Assembly: GCF_021049305.1 (NCBI RefSeq)
Contig: NZ_CP088081.1
Location: 496,001-560,000 of the forward strand
Direction: 5' to 3'
Length of the DNA: 64,000 nt
Source: Ideonella dechloratans
Lineage (GTDB): Bacteria > Pseudomonadota > Gammaproteobacteria > Burkholderiales > Burkholderiaceae_C
Part shown: piece by piece, positions 11,333 through 21,969 of the stretch
How the letters are laid out: every line of letters begins with the position of its first letter
How positions within the stretch are numbered: the first letter of the stretch is position 1
The notes under the pieces: model-generated
Databases searched by the model: none
What the model was told of the DNA's origin: nothing
The model's input: only the letters and a program-made list of their open reading frames with translations
Translations under genes and position numbers: made by a program

Positions 11333-12028
11333 ATGGAATCCATCCTGTTCATTGCGCCCGGCGCTGCGTCGCCCGGGCCTGCCCCTGACGCGGCCGAGGG
11401 GCTCTGCCTGCCCGCCGGCAGCGCGCTGGCGCCCTGCGCGGACGCCCCGCGCCTGTGGCGCCTGACCGAGGGCGCGCTGCGCCTGGACCGTCCGGAGGCG
11501 GCCGACGCCACGGGTGGCAGCTTCACCCAGTTGCTGCTGCCCGGCGACCTGGTGGGCCTGGAGGGCCTGACCGGTGCGGCCGGCTACCAGGTGCGCGCCC
11601 TGGTGGCGAGCCACCTCCAGCCCCTGCCGCTGCCCACCCTGCCTGCAGGCTGGCCCGTGCTGGCCGAGGGCCTGGGCCAGCAGCAGCGCCGCGGCGAGGA
11701 CCTGCTGCGCCTGCGAAGCGGCACCGCGCAGGCGCGCTTCAAGCACCTGCTGCTGCTGCTGGTGCCCGAAGCCTCGCGCCGGGAGGGCGATGTCTCGGCC
11801 TGGCCCTTGCCCACGCTCAAGGACATGGCCGCCATCATCGACACCGCGCCCGAGACGGTCTCCCGCATCCTGGGGAACCTGCGGCGCCAGCACCTGCTGG
11901 ACGACCGCCAGCGCCAGGTGGCCAGCTTCAGCCCCACCCGGCTGCGCGAGGTCGAATGGCCCGCCGGCATGACCCGCACCGACCGCAACCCGCGACGCCG
12001 CCGCGCCGCCGAAGCCTGGGCGGCCTGA
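11333..12028 (+). CDS. Crp/Fnr-family transcriptional regulator
   Basis: A 231-aa protein with an N-terminal cupin-like half (about residues 1-140; LLLPGDLVGLEGL resembles the phosphate-binding-cassette region but lacks clear cyclic-nucleotide contacts) and a C-terminal helix-turn-helix TLKDMAAIIDTAPETVSRIL. No Fnr-type N-terminal cysteine cluster is visible, so the ligand is unknown. It lies between the DUF2946 gene and the copper chaperone on the same strand and may regulate them. Confidence 0.78.
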   Translation: MESILFIAPGAASPGPAPDAAEGLCLPAGSALAPCADAPRLWRLTEGALRLDRPEAADATGGSFTQLLLPGDLVGLEGLTGAAGYQVRALVASHLQPLPLPTLPAGWPVLAEGLGQQQRRGEDLLRLRSGTAQARFKHLLLLLVPEASRREGDVSAWPLPTLKDMAAIIDTAPETVSRILGNLRRQHLLDDRQRQVASFSPTRLREVEWPAGMTRTDRNPRRRRAAEAWAA

Positions 12029-12088
12029 CCCGCCTGTCCCCCTTCTCCCTTCCCGACCCCTTCCCCTTTTTCACCCGAGGACCTGACC

Positions 12089-12616
12089 ATGACCCCTGTT
12101 CGCACCGCTCGCTGGATGAAGACCGCCGCCGCAGCCGCCCTGAGCCTGGGCTTTGCCACCCTGGCCCTGGCGCAGACCACCGTCGCCGAGCCCTGGGTGC
12201 GCGGCACCGTGGCCACCCAGAAGAGCACCGGCGCCTTCATGCGCATCACCTCCGCCCAGGGCGGCAGCCTGGTGGGCGTGAGCTCGCCGGTGGCCGGCGT
12301 GGTGCAGGTGCACGAGATGAAGATGGACGGCGGCGTGATGAAGATGGGCGCGGTCGACGCGCTGGCACTGCCGGCCGGCCAGGCCGTGGAGCTCAAGCCG
12401 GGCGGCTACCACGTCATGCTGATGGACCTGAAGCAGCCGCTGAAGGCCGGCGACACCGTGCCGCTGACCCTGACCGTCAAGGGCAAGGACGGCAAGACCG
12501 AGACCGTGGAGGTCAAGGCCCCGGTGCGGGCGCTGGGCGCACCCGCGGCCATGCCGATGGGCGGCGCCTCGGGCGCCATGCCCATGCACGACCACATGCA
12601 CATGCAGGGCCAGTGA
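12089..12616 (+). CDS. periplasmic copper chaperone PCu(A)C
   Basis: Secreted Cu(I)-binding chaperone that delivers copper, in known cases to cytochrome oxidase. It has a signal peptide (about residues 1-28, cut after LALA), then the conserved metal site: HEMKMDGGVMKM near residue 75 and HVMLM near residue 110, fitting the H-M-x10-M-x21-H-x-M pattern. The 20-residue C-terminal tail is rich in Met and His (MPMHDHMHM), an extra copper-binding extension. Length is 175 aa. It converges with ruvA, leaving 3 nt between the stops. Confidence 0.9.
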   Translation: MTPVRTARWMKTAAAAALSLGFATLALAQTTVAEPWVRGTVATQKSTGAFMRITSAQGGSLVGVSSPVAGVVQVHEMKMDGGVMKMGAVDALALPAGQAVELKPGGYHVMLMDLKQPLKAGDTVPLTLTVKGKDGKTETVEVKAPVRALGAPAAMPMGGASGAMPMHDHMHMQGQ

Positions 12617-12619
12617 GCG

Positions 12620-13195
12620 TCAACCCAGGGCCTTGAGCGCGAGCTTGATGCCTTCGGACACGCCGACGTCGGCCGGCAGCTTCTTGAGCGCCAGGCCGGC
12701 GTCCTTCTCGCTGTAGCCCAGGGCCACCAGGGCCTGGACGATGTCGGCCTGGGCGTCGCTGGCCACGCTGGCGCCCGCGGGGGCGCCCAGGTCCGGGCCC
12801 AGCTTGCCCTTCAACTCCAGCAGCAGGCGCTCGGCCGTCTTCTTGCCGATGCCCGGCACCTTCTGCAGCCGCGCGCCTTCCTGGCGCGAGACGGCGCCGG
12901 CCAGGTCGGCCACCGACATGCCCGAGAGCACCGACAGCGCGGTGCGCGGCCCGATGCCGCTGATCTTGACCAGCTCGCGGAAGGTCTGGCGCTCCTCGGC
13001 GCTGAGGAAGCCGTAGAGCAGCTGGGCGTCCTCGCGCACCACGAAGTGGGTCAGCAGCGTGACCTTCTCGCCCAGCCCGGGCAGGTTGAAAAACGTGCTC
13101 ATCGGGACGTCGACCTCGTAGCCCACGCCGCCGACGTCGATGAGCACCTGGGGCGGGGCCTTTTCCGCCACGATGCCTGTGAGGCGTCCGATCAT
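12620..13195 (-). CDS. ruvA: Holliday junction DNA-binding protein RuvA
   Basis: Tetrameric junction-binding partner of RuvB. The N-terminal OB fold ([23 protein letters not shown]), two helix-hairpin-helix motifs ([30 protein letters not shown]) and the C-terminal RuvB-contact domain ([14 protein letters not shown]) are present in order. Length of 191 aa is normal. It is transcribed divergently from phoH across a 53-nt gap. Confidence 0.97.
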   Translation of the reverse strand: MIGRLTGIVAEKAPPQVLIDVGGVGYEVDVPMSTFFNLPGLGEKVTLLTHFVVREDAQLLYGFLSAEERQTFRELVKISGIGPRTALSVLSGMSVADLAGAVSRQEGARLQKVPGIGKKTAERLLLELKGKLGPDLGAPAGASVASDAQADIVQALVALGYSEKDAGLALKKLPADVGVSEGIKLALKALG

Positions 13196-13248
13196 GGCGC
13201 CGGATTATCGTTTGCCGGACAATTCCGGCCCGACTCCCCTTTGCGCCC

Positions 13249-14232
13249 ATGCTGCTGCGACACACCTTTTCCCCGCTGGACAACACCCGCCTGTCGCACC
13301 TGTGCGGCCCGCTGGACGAGCATCTGCGCCTCCTGGAGGCGGTGCTGCCGGTGACCATCACCCGGCGCCAGGGCGCCTTCCGCATCGAGGGCAGCAAGCG
13401 CGACGGCGAGAAGGCCCTGGGCCTGCTGACCGCGCTCTACGAACGGGCCAAGAAGCCCATCAGCGCCGAGACCTTCCAGCTGGCGCTGGACGATGTGCGC
13501 CGCGGTGACGCCCCGGCGCGCGCGCCCTCGGCCGACGAGGGCGACATCGTGCTGCACACCCGGCGCGCCGACCTGACCGGTCGCACGCCCAACCAGATCG
13601 AATACCTGCGCCACATCCTGTCGCACGACATCAGCTTCGGCATCGGTCCGGCCGGCACGGGCAAGACCTTTCTGGCGGTGGCCTGCGCGGTGGACGCGCT
13701 GGAGCGCAGCACGGTGCAGCGCATCATCCTGACCCGCCCGGCGGTGGAGGCGGGCGAGCGCCTGGGCTTTCTGCCGGGCGACCTGACGCAGAAGGTGGAC
13801 CCGTATCTGCGCCCGCTCTACGACGCGCTGTACGACCTGATGGGCTTCGACCGCGTGACCAAGGCCTTCGAGCGCGGCACGCTGGAGATCGCCCCGCTGG
13901 CCTTCATGCGCGGGCGCACGCTCAACCATGCCTTCGTCATCCTGGACGAGGCGCAGAACACCACGCCCGAGCAGATGAAGATGTTCCTCACCCGCATCGG
14001 CTTCGGCGCCAAGGCGGTGATCACCGGCGACGTCAGCCAGATCGACCTGCCGCGCGGCATGCCCAGCGGCCTGGTGGACGCGGCCCAGGTGCTCAAGAAC
14101 GTCAAGGGCATCGCGATGACCCGCTTCACCGCGGCCGACGTGGTGCGCCACCCGCTGGTGGCCCGCATCGTCGAGGCCTACGACGCCCAGCAGGCCCAGC
14201 GCGAACAGCTGAGCAAGGCCGAGCGCCGCTGA
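13249..14232 (+). CDS. PhoH-like ATPase
   Basis: Cytoplasmic P-loop ATPase of the PhoH family. An N-terminal KH-like region precedes Walker A GPAGTGKTFLAV near residue 133 and Walker B HAFVILDEAQN near residue 227; GEAGERLGFLPGDL-like and TGDVSQIDLP motifs follow the family pattern. Length is 327 aa. It is followed after 27 nt by ybeY, the usual partner in proteobacteria, which links it to RNA metabolism. Confidence 0.92.
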   Translation: MLLRHTFSPLDNTRLSHLCGPLDEHLRLLEAVLPVTITRRQGAFRIEGSKRDGEKALGLLTALYERAKKPISAETFQLALDDVRRGDAPARAPSADEGDIVLHTRRADLTGRTPNQIEYLRHILSHDISFGIGPAGTGKTFLAVACAVDALERSTVQRIILTRPAVEAGERLGFLPGDLTQKVDPYLRPLYDALYDLMGFDRVTKAFERGTLEIAPLAFMRGRTLNHAFVILDEAQNTTPEQMKMFLTRIGFGAKAVITGDVSQIDLPRGMPSGLVDAAQVLKNVKGIAMTRFTAADVVRHPLVARIVEAYDAQQAQREQLSKAERR

Positions 14233-14259
14233 TCTCTCTTTTTCCGACCTGAGCCTGTC

Positions 14260-14724
14260 ATGCCTGCTGCCCTGCCCACGCTGAGCCTGTCCCTGCAATT
14301 CGCCGATGCGCGCCACCGCGACCAGCTGCCGCGCCACACCGTCATCCGCTGCATCCGCCACGCGCTGGCGGCGCCGGCCGAGATGACGGTGCGCATCGTC
14401 GATGCCGAGGAGGGCCAGGCCCTGAACCGCGAATACCGCGGCAAGGACTACGCCACCAATGTGCTGACCTTCGACTACGCGCAGGAACCGGTGGTGATGG
14501 CCGACCTGGTGCTGTGCGCGCCGGTGGTGGCGAAAGAGGCGCGCGAGCTGCGCATCCCGGTGGCCGAGCACTACGCCCACCTGCTGGTGCACGGCACCCT
14601 GCACGCCCAGGGCTGGGACCACGAGACCAGCGAGGAAGACGCCGAGGCCATGGAGGCCCACGAGACCGAGATCATGCTGGGCCTGGGCCTGAAGGACCCC
14701 TACCGCAAGCGCCGCGGCGCCTGA
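14260..14724 (+). CDS. ybeY: endoribonuclease YbeY
   Basis: Metal-dependent RNase involved in 16S rRNA 3' processing and ribosome quality control. The zinc-binding motif [11 protein letters not shown] is complete near residue 113, and NVLTFDY in the middle is conserved in the family. At 154 aa it is full length. It lies in the phoH-ybeY pair; the next gene is convergent. Confidence 0.95.
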   Translation: MPAALPTLSLSLQFADARHRDQLPRHTVIRCIRHALAAPAEMTVRIVDAEEGQALNREYRGKDYATNVLTFDYAQEPVVMADLVLCAPVVAKEARELRIPVAEHYAHLLVHGTLHAQGWDHETSEEDAEAMEAHETEIMLGLGLKDPYRKRRGA

Positions 14725-14751
14725 GCCTCGCTCGCGGAGGCCGCCGCGGCC

Positions 14752-15873
14752 TCAGTCCGGCGACTGCCGCGTGCCCAGGTAGCGCTTGCGCCAGAACAGG
14801 CCGCCCAGCCCCAGGCCGGTGGCGGCCATCACCCCCACCGCGATCCAGAAGCCGTCCTGCTTGTGGATCAGCGGCAGCCCCTCGAAGTTCATGCCGAAGA
14901 TGCCGGTGATCAGGTTCAGCGGCAGGAAGATGGCGGTCAGCACGGTCAGCGTGCGCATGATGTCGTTGGTGCGCTGGCCCACGGCCGAGAAGTGCATCTG
15001 CACCGCGGCCTCGGAGGCCTGCTCCAGCCGCCGCACATGGGTCAGCACCCGCTCGATGTGCTCCAGCACGTCCTTGGAACGCACCCGCAGCAGCTCGCGC
15101 TCGCGCTGCCCCGCCGCGTTCTCGGCGGCCGGCCACTCGTCCAGCGCGTCGATCCATTCCTGGATGGCGCTGCGCTGGTCTTCGCTGGTGTCTTCCAGCC
15201 GGTGCAGGGCCTCGCGCGACTGCAGGATGATGTGCCAGCCCGCGAAGCGGCTGCGCGGGCGCAGCAGCTCGGCCTGCAGGGCGGCGAAATGGCGGGTCAG
15301 CACCCGGCGCAGTTCCAGGTAGCTGTCCACCATGTGGTTGACCATGCGCAGCATCTGCTCGGCCGGGCTGGTGGGCAGGCGGCCGCTGCCGCGCAGGTCC
15401 GTCTCGCGCGACTGCTGCGACAGGCGCTGGGCGAAGTACTCGCGCACCAGGCAGTCCTCCGGGTGCACCGTCACCAGCACCCGGTCGAAGACCGCGAAGC
15501 CCACCGGGCTGGTGTCGATGGCCGAGGCCGGCAGCGGGCCCAGCACCGGGGGTGCGGCCTCGTCCTCGGCCTTGGCCGGACGGTTGCCGTTCTGCCCGTT
15601 GGCGCTGCCGGCGGCGAGCCGGCGGAACACCAGCAGGTCGTACCAGGAGGTGTCCTCGTAGTGCGAGGGCAGCTGGGGGTTGAGCAGGTCGCTCAGGTGC
15701 AGGTCCACCAGGCCGGTGCCGGCCCAGCGTTGCAGCTGGCGCTGCAGCATCGGAATGGCGTCCTCGAAGGCCCGGCGGCTGAAGCTCAGCCACAGGTAGC
15801 CCGTCGGCGGCAGGGTCTCCGGCGGCTCGGACAGGGCGTCCGAGCGCTCCGGCGTGATGTGGAAGACCCGCAT
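14752..15873 (-). CDS. CorA-family divalent metal transporter
   Basis: Inner-membrane Mg2+/Co2+-type channel. A long cytoplasmic alpha/beta and helical N-terminal region is followed by two C-terminal membrane segments; the first ends in the signature FGMNF (GMN motif) and the second is WIAVGVMAATGLGLGGLFW. The 373-aa length is somewhat longer than classical CorA. ATG at 15873 (MRVFHITPE) starts 10 nt after the hemB stop, so hemB and this gene are probably co-transcribed. ZntB-type zinc transporters share this architecture and cannot be excluded. Confidence 0.85.
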   Translation of the reverse strand: MRVFHITPERSDALSEPPETLPPTGYLWLSFSRRAFEDAIPMLQRQLQRWAGTGLVDLHLSDLLNPQLPSHYEDTSWYDLLVFRRLAAGSANGQNGNRPAKAEDEAAPPVLGPLPASAIDTSPVGFAVFDRVLVTVHPEDCLVREYFAQRLSQQSRETDLRGSGRLPTSPAEQMLRMVNHMVDSYLELRRVLTRHFAALQAELLRPRSRFAGWHIILQSREALHRLEDTSEDQRSAIQEWIDALDEWPAAENAAGQRERELLRVRSKDVLEHIERVLTHVRRLEQASEAAVQMHFSAVGQRTNDIMRTLTVLTAIFLPLNLITGIFGMNFEGLPLIHKQDGFWIAVGVMAATGLGLGGLFWRKRYLGTRQSPD

Positions 15874-15883
15874 CGGCGGCAGG

Positions 15884-17162
<1,279 letters not shown>

Positions 17163-17597
17163 ATGAGCAACCTCTACCTCTGGGTCAAGGCCTTCCACAT
17201 CATCTTCGTGGCGAGCTGGTTTGCCGGCCTGTTCTACCTGCCCCGCATCCTGGTCAACCTGGCCATGGTGCCGCAGGAGAGCCATGCCGAGCGCGAGCGC
17301 CTGCTGCTGATGGGCCACAAGCTCTACCGCTTCGCCACCCTGCTGGCGGTGCCGGCGGTGCTGCTGGGCCTGTGGCTGTGGCTGGGTTTCGGCATCGGCA
17401 AGGGCCAGGGCTGGATCCACGCCAAGCTGCTGCTGGTGCTGGGCGTGATCGGCTACCACGTGCATTGCCGCAAGTTCCTGCGCCAGTTCGAGCAGTTCGC
17501 CAACCGGCATGACCACCGCTGGTTCCGCTGGTTCAACGAAGCCTCGGTGCTGCTGTTCGCCGCCATCGTCATCCTGGTGGTGGTCAAGCCCTTCTGA
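17163..17597 (+). CDS. hemJ: protoporphyrinogen oxidase HemJ-like membrane protein
   Basis: A 144-aa, four-segment membrane protein. WVKAFHIIFVASWFAGLFYLPR at the N-terminus, with the conserved histidine, and LGVIGYHVHCRKFLRQF in the middle are typical of HemJ (UPF0093), which oxidises protoporphyrinogen IX to protoporphyrin IX. CopD-like proteins share the fold, but length and motifs favour HemJ, as does hemB next door. ATG at 17163 is used. Confidence 0.85.
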   Translation: MSNLYLWVKAFHIIFVASWFAGLFYLPRILVNLAMVPQESHAERERLLLMGHKLYRFATLLAVPAVLLGLWLWLGFGIGKGQGWIHAKLLLVLGVIGYHVHCRKFLRQFEQFANRHDHRWFRWFNEASVLLFAAIVILVVVKPF

Positions 17598-17608
17598 GGA
17601 TCCGGTCC

Positions 17609-18784
17609 GTGGCGCGTCCCGAGGCGGCACCGCAGACCCTGCCGCAGCGTGGCAGCGGCCAGCTGAGCACGGCGATCCCGCTGGCACTGCTGTTCGCCGG
17701 GCTGATCGTCTACGCCAGCCTGTTCCCCTTCAGCGACTGGAGCTGGCCCAGCCACCTGGGCTGGCAGGAAATCCTGCGGCTGCCCATGCCGCCCTGGCGC
17801 GACCACTTCGACATGGTGGCCAACGGGCTGGGCTATGCGCCGCTGGGCGTGCTGATCTACCTGGCCGGGGTGCGCAGCCACCTGCGCTGGCCGCTGGCCT
17901 GGATCCTGGCGGTCGGCAGTGCCTCGGCACTGTCCTACGTGATGGAGGTGACCCAGCAGTTCCTGCCCGGGCGCTTTCCGTCCCTGCTGGACTGGCAGCT
18001 CAACACGGCCGGTGCGGTGGCGGGGGCCTCCCTGGGCGGCGCCTTGCAGGCGTTGCGCCTGATCGACCGCTGGCAGGCCACGCGCGAGCGCTGGTTCTGG
18101 CGCCGCAGCCGGGGCGCCCTGGTGCTGCTGCCGCTGTGGCCGGTGGGTCTGCTGTTCCCGGTGCCCTTGCCGCTGGGCCTGGGCCCGAGCTGGTCGCGCA
18201 TGCAGGATCAGCTGGTGGACTGGCTGCTCGATGTCCCCTGGGCGCAGGGCCTGCTGGAGTGGGTGAGCGACATCCCGGTGCCGCAGGACCGGTTGCCCGA
18301 GCCGGTGGAGGCGCTGGGCACGGCCCTGGGCCTGCTGGTGCCCTGTCTGCTGGCCTATTCCATCACCCGGCCGGGCTGGCGCCGGGTGGTGGCCGGGCTG
18401 TGCCTGGCGGGCCTGGGCCTGGCCACCACCACGCTGTCGGCCGCGCTCAACTTCGGTCCCGTCCACGCCCTGTCCTGGGTGACGCCCGGCGTGGTGCCGG
18501 CCCTGCAACTGGGGGGCGCGCTGGCGCTGCTGGCGCTGCCCGCGCCGCAGCGCCTGGCCGCGGCCCTGGGCATGGTGGCGCTGGCCCTGCAACTGGTGAT
18601 TGTGGTGCAGGCGCCGTCCGATCCCTATTTCGCGATGAGCCTGCAGGCCTGGGAGCAGGGCCGCTTCATCCGCTTCCATGGCCTGGCCAAGTGGGTGGGC
18701 TGGCTCTGGCCGCTGGCCACCCTGGTCTGGCTGGGGCTGCGCGTGGCGTCCTCGGAGCGCATGCCGCCCCTGGCCCGGCGCTGA
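17609..18784 (+). CDS. VanZ-like membrane protein
   Basis: A 391-aa polytopic membrane protein. The N-terminal third has the VanZ-family pattern (SLFPFSDWSW, DMVANGLGYAPLGVL, SYVMEVTQQFLPGRFPSLLDWQLN). The C-terminal half adds about five further membrane segments. The start is a GTG at 17609, 11 nt after the hemJ stop, so the two may be co-transcribed. The function of such long VanZ-like proteins is unknown. Confidence 0.75.
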   Translation: MARPEAAPQTLPQRGSGQLSTAIPLALLFAGLIVYASLFPFSDWSWPSHLGWQEILRLPMPPWRDHFDMVANGLGYAPLGVLIYLAGVRSHLRWPLAWILAVGSASALSYVMEVTQQFLPGRFPSLLDWQLNTAGAVAGASLGGALQALRLIDRWQATRERWFWRRSRGALVLLPLWPVGLLFPVPLPLGLGPSWSRMQDQLVDWLLDVPWAQGLLEWVSDIPVPQDRLPEPVEALGTALGLLVPCLLAYSITRPGWRRVVAGLCLAGLGLATTTLSAALNFGPVHALSWVTPGVVPALQLGGALALLALPAPQRLAAALGMVALALQLVIVVQAPSDPYFAMSLQAWEQGRFIRFHGLAKWVGWLWPLATLVWLGLRVASSERMPPLARR

Positions 18785-18828
18785 CCCTTGCTCACCGTCC
18801 GGTCGGAGCGGCTGCCTACAATCGCGGG

Positions 18829-19158
18829 ATGAGCAGCTACTACCAGCGCCACATCTTCTTCTGCCTCAACCAGCGTCCCAACGGCGAGGACTGCTGCGCC
18901 CTGCACGGCGCCCAGGCCGGCTTCGACCGCTGCAAACAGCAGGTCAAGGCCGCCGGCCTGGCCGGTCCGGGCGGGGTGCGGGTCAACAAGGCCGGCTGTC
19001 TGGACCGCTGCGCCGGCGGCCCGGTGGCCGTGGTCTACCCGGAGGCCGTCTGGTACACCTTTGTAGACGAGGCCGACATCGACGAGATCGTCCGGTCGCA
19101 CCTGCGCGATGGCCAGCCGGTCGAGCGCCTGATGCTGCCGCCCTCGGTGGGGCGCTGA
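18829..19158 (+). CDS. thioredoxin-like (2Fe-2S) ferredoxin
   Basis: A 109-aa small cytoplasmic protein. The cysteine pattern CLNQRPNGEDCC ... CLDRCAGGPVAVVYPE fits the thioredoxin-fold 2Fe-2S ferredoxin family. It ends 3 nt before the alpha/beta hydrolase gene, so the two form a tight pair. The electron-transfer partner is unknown. Confidence 0.8.
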   Translation: MSSYYQRHIFFCLNQRPNGEDCCALHGAQAGFDRCKQQVKAAGLAGPGGVRVNKAGCLDRCAGGPVAVVYPEAVWYTFVDEADIDEIVRSHLRDGQPVERLMLPPSVGR

Positions 19159-19161
19159 GGG

Positions 19162-19788
19162 ATGGCGGGCCTCAATCCGCAGTCGCAGCTCCTGACCATC
19201 GCGGGGCCGGCCGGCCCGCTGGAGCTGGCGATCGATGCCCCGCCGGACATGGCCCCGCGCGGCGTCGTGGTGGTCTGCCACCCCCATCCGCTGCACGGCG
19301 GCACCATGGACAACAAAGTGGTCCAGACCCTGGCGCGCGCCTTCCTGCAGCTGGGCTACCGGGTGGCGCGCTTCAACTTCCGCGGCGTGGGGGCTTCGGC
19401 CGGCCAGTACGACGAGGGCCGCGGCGAGGTGGACGATGCGCTGGCCGTGATCGCCGCCGTGCGCGACCCGGCGCTGTCGCTGGCCTTGGCGGGCTTTTCC
19501 TTCGGCGCCTATGTGGCCGCCGCGGCGGCGGTCCGTCTGCCGGCCGACCAGGCCGCCGAGCGCCTGGCCCTGGTCGGGCCCGCCACCTCGCGCTTTCCGG
19601 TGCCGCCGGTGCCGGCCGACACCCTTGTCATCCACGGCGAGACCGACGACGTTGTGCCGCTGCAGGCCACGCTGGACTGGGCGCGGCCCCAGGTCCTGCC
19701 GGTGGTCGTCGTGCCCGGTGTGGGGCACTTTTTCCACGGACAGCTGTCTGTCCTGAAGTCCCTGGTGACCGGGGCCTGGCACCGCTGA
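19162..19788 (+). CDS. alpha/beta hydrolase
   Basis: A 208-aa cytoplasmic hydrolase. CHPHPLHGGTMDNKVV and FNFRGVGASAG are typical of the small dienelactone-hydrolase/YfbB-like group, GFSFGAYVA carries the nucleophilic serine, GETDDVVP the acid residue and GVGHFFHG the histidine. The substrate is unknown. It starts immediately after the ferredoxin gene. Confidence 0.82.
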   Translation: MAGLNPQSQLLTIAGPAGPLELAIDAPPDMAPRGVVVVCHPHPLHGGTMDNKVVQTLARAFLQLGYRVARFNFRGVGASAGQYDEGRGEVDDALAVIAAVRDPALSLALAGFSFGAYVAAAAAVRLPADQAAERLALVGPATSRFPVPPVPADTLVIHGETDDVVPLQATLDWARPQVLPVVVVPGVGHFFHGQLSVLKSLVTGAWHR

Positions 19789-19841
19789 GTGCCCAGGGCC
19801 CGGCTGTCGGGCGCTTTTCCTTCTCTGTGACCGGAAATTCC

Positions 19842-21005
19842 ATGACCTCTCTTCGCTCCCCCCTGTTCGGTGCCGTGCTGGCGCTGGGCACCGTGCTGCC
19901 GGCCGCCGCGCAGCTGCCGCAACCCCCGGAAATCGCCGCCCACGGCTACCTGCTGCTGGACATGACGACCAACCAGGTGCTGGCCGAGCGCGACGCCGAC
20001 TCCCGCTTCGAGCCTGCCTCGCTGACCAAGCTGATGACCGCCTACGAGGTCTTCCAGGCCCTGCGCGACAAGAAGGTCTCGCTGGACCAGCGCTTGCCCG
20101 TGTCCATGCGGGCCTGGGCCGAGCGCAAGGGCGGCGGCTCGCTGATGTTCATCGACACCACCATGCAGCCCACGGTGGACGAGCTGCTCAAGGGCATGAT
20201 CGTGCAGTCGGGCAACGACGCCTCCGTGGCCCTGGCCGAGGGCACGGCCGGCAGCCTGGACGGCTTCGTCGGCCTGATGAACCGCCAGGCCCAGGCCTGG
20301 GGCCTGAAGAACACCGCGTTCAAGAACGTCACCGGCCTGACCGAAGCGGGCCACTATTCCAGCGCCCGCGACATCTCGGTGATCGCCTCGCACATCATCC
20401 GCGACTTCCCCGAGCGCTACCCCTACTACTCCATCAAGGAGTACACCTACAACAAGATCCGCCAGGACAACCGCAACCTGCTGCTGCGCCGGGATCCTTC
20501 GGTGGACGGCATGAAGACCGGCTACACCGATGGCGCCGGCTACTGCCTGGTGGCCTCGGCCCAGCGCGACTTCCCCAACGGCAAGCGCCGTCTGCTGTCG
20601 GTGGTGCTGGGCGCCGCTTCCAAGGAGGGCCGGGCCGACGAGAGCCAGAAGCTGCTGAACTGGGGCTTCACCCAGTTCGATGCGATCCGTCTCTTCGACG
20701 CCAGCAAGCCGGTGGCCACGGTCAAGGTGTGGAAGGGCGCCAAGCCCGAGGTCGCACTGGTCGGTCCGCAGGGCGCGGTCTATGTCTCGGTGCCCAAGGG
20801 CGAAGGCGACAAGCTCAAGACCAGCATCGAGCGCACCGACCCGCTGGTGGCGCCGCTGACCAAGGGCCAGCGCGTGGGCACGCTCAAGGTGACCGATGCG
20901 GCCGGTGCCGCCGTGGCCACCGTGCCCCTGGTGGTGGCCGAGGACGTGCCGCTGGCCGGCATCTTCGGCCGTGCCTGGGATGCCATCCGCCTCTGGATCA
21001 AGTAA
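19842..21005 (+). CDS. dacC: D-alanyl-D-alanine carboxypeptidase (PBP5/6 type)
   Basis: Periplasmic penicillin-binding protein that trims the terminal D-Ala of peptidoglycan stem peptides. A signal peptide (about residues 1-24, ending PAAAQ) is followed by SLTK (SxxK nucleophile), SGNDAS (SxN) and KTGYTDGAG (KTG). The all-beta C-terminal domain and a short amphipathic end (WDAIRLWIK) for membrane attachment are present. Length is 387 aa. The dacC-dat-ybeD-lipB-lipA order is common in beta- and gammaproteobacteria. Confidence 0.93.
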   Translation: MTSLRSPLFGAVLALGTVLPAAAQLPQPPEIAAHGYLLLDMTTNQVLAERDADSRFEPASLTKLMTAYEVFQALRDKKVSLDQRLPVSMRAWAERKGGGSLMFIDTTMQPTVDELLKGMIVQSGNDASVALAEGTAGSLDGFVGLMNRQAQAWGLKNTAFKNVTGLTEAGHYSSARDISVIASHIIRDFPERYPYYSIKEYTYNKIRQDNRNLLLRRDPSVDGMKTGYTDGAGYCLVASAQRDFPNGKRRLLSVVLGAASKEGRADESQKLLNWGFTQFDAIRLFDASKPVATVKVWKGAKPEVALVGPQGAVYVSVPKGEGDKLKTSIERTDPLVAPLTKGQRVGTLKVTDAAGAAVATVPLVVAEDVPLAGIFGRAWDAIRLWIK

Positions 21006-21032
21006 TCTGTGGCCCTCTGGATGGAGGGCATC

Positions 21033-21926
21033 ATGAGCGCACCGCTGCCGGACTACGTCTGCGACCTGGACGGCGAACTGCTGCCCCTGTCCCAGGCCCG
21101 CGTGTCGGTCCTGGACCGGGGCTTTTTGCTGGGCGACGGCGTCTACGAGGCCCTGCCGGTCTATGGCCGGCGCCTGTTCCGCTTCGACGATCACATGGCC
21201 CGGCTGGCCCGCAACCTGGACCGGCTGCGCATTCCGGCCTCGCACGATGCGGCCGGCTGGGAGGTCCGGGTGCGGCGCCTGGTGGCGGCCCAGCCCTTCG
21301 ACGACCAGTTGATCTACCTGCAGGTCACCCGCGGGGTGGCCCTGCGCGAGCACGCCATGCTGCCGGGCCTGACCCCCACCGTCTTCCTGATGAGCACGCC
21401 GCTCAAGCCGGTGCCGGCCGAGTGGCGCCACCATGGCGCGGCCTGTGTCACGGCGCCGGATCTGCGCTGGTCGCATGGCGACATCAAGAGCATCTCGCTG
21501 CTGGGCAATGTGATGGCGCGCCAGGTGTCGGTGGATGCTGGCGCTGCCGAAACCATCCTGCTGCGCGAGGGCGAGCCCGGCGGCCCCTGGCTGACCGAGG
21601 GGGCCAGCAGCAATGTGTGGATCGTGCAGGAGGGCGCGTTGCTGGGGCCGCCGCCCGGGCCGCACGTGCTGCCCGGCATCCGGGTGGGCCTGCTGCGCGA
21701 GCTCTGCGAGGAGGCCGGCCTCGCCTTCAACCTGCGGCCGATTTGCGAGGCCGACCTGCGGGCGGCTGACGAGGTGCTGCTCAGCTCCACCGGCAAGGAG
21801 GTGCTGGCCGTGACCCGGCTGGACGGCGAACCGGTGGGCCATGGCGCACTGCGCGGCAAGCCCGGCCCGGTCTACGGCCGGCTGTACGAGGCCTACCAGC
21901 GGGCCAAGGCGGAACAGGCGGCCTGA
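21033..21926 (+). CDS. dat: class IV aminotransferase (D-amino-acid transaminase type)
   Basis: PLP-dependent fold-IV transaminase, probably supplying or using D-alanine/D-glutamate. DRGFLLGDGVYEALPVYGRRLFR at the N-terminus (split here by position, residues about 28-50), the lysine in DIKSISLLGN and the phosphate-binding TEGASSNVW are family motifs. ATG at 21033 is chosen for the GGAGG 6 nt upstream; the 297-aa length fits. A branched-chain aminotransferase is the alternative. Confidence 0.82.
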   Translation: MSAPLPDYVCDLDGELLPLSQARVSVLDRGFLLGDGVYEALPVYGRRLFRFDDHMARLARNLDRLRIPASHDAAGWEVRVRRLVAAQPFDDQLIYLQVTRGVALREHAMLPGLTPTVFLMSTPLKPVPAEWRHHGAACVTAPDLRWSHGDIKSISLLGNVMARQVSVDAGAAETILLREGEPGGPWLTEGASSNVWIVQEGALLGPPPGPHVLPGIRVGLLRELCEEAGLAFNLRPICEADLRAADEVLLSSTGKEVLAVTRLDGEPVGHGALRGKPGPVYGRLYEAYQRAKAEQAA

Positions 21927-21969
21927 GTCGTCTCTTGATATTCCGCCCGGCACCCCCAACTCAGGCCGC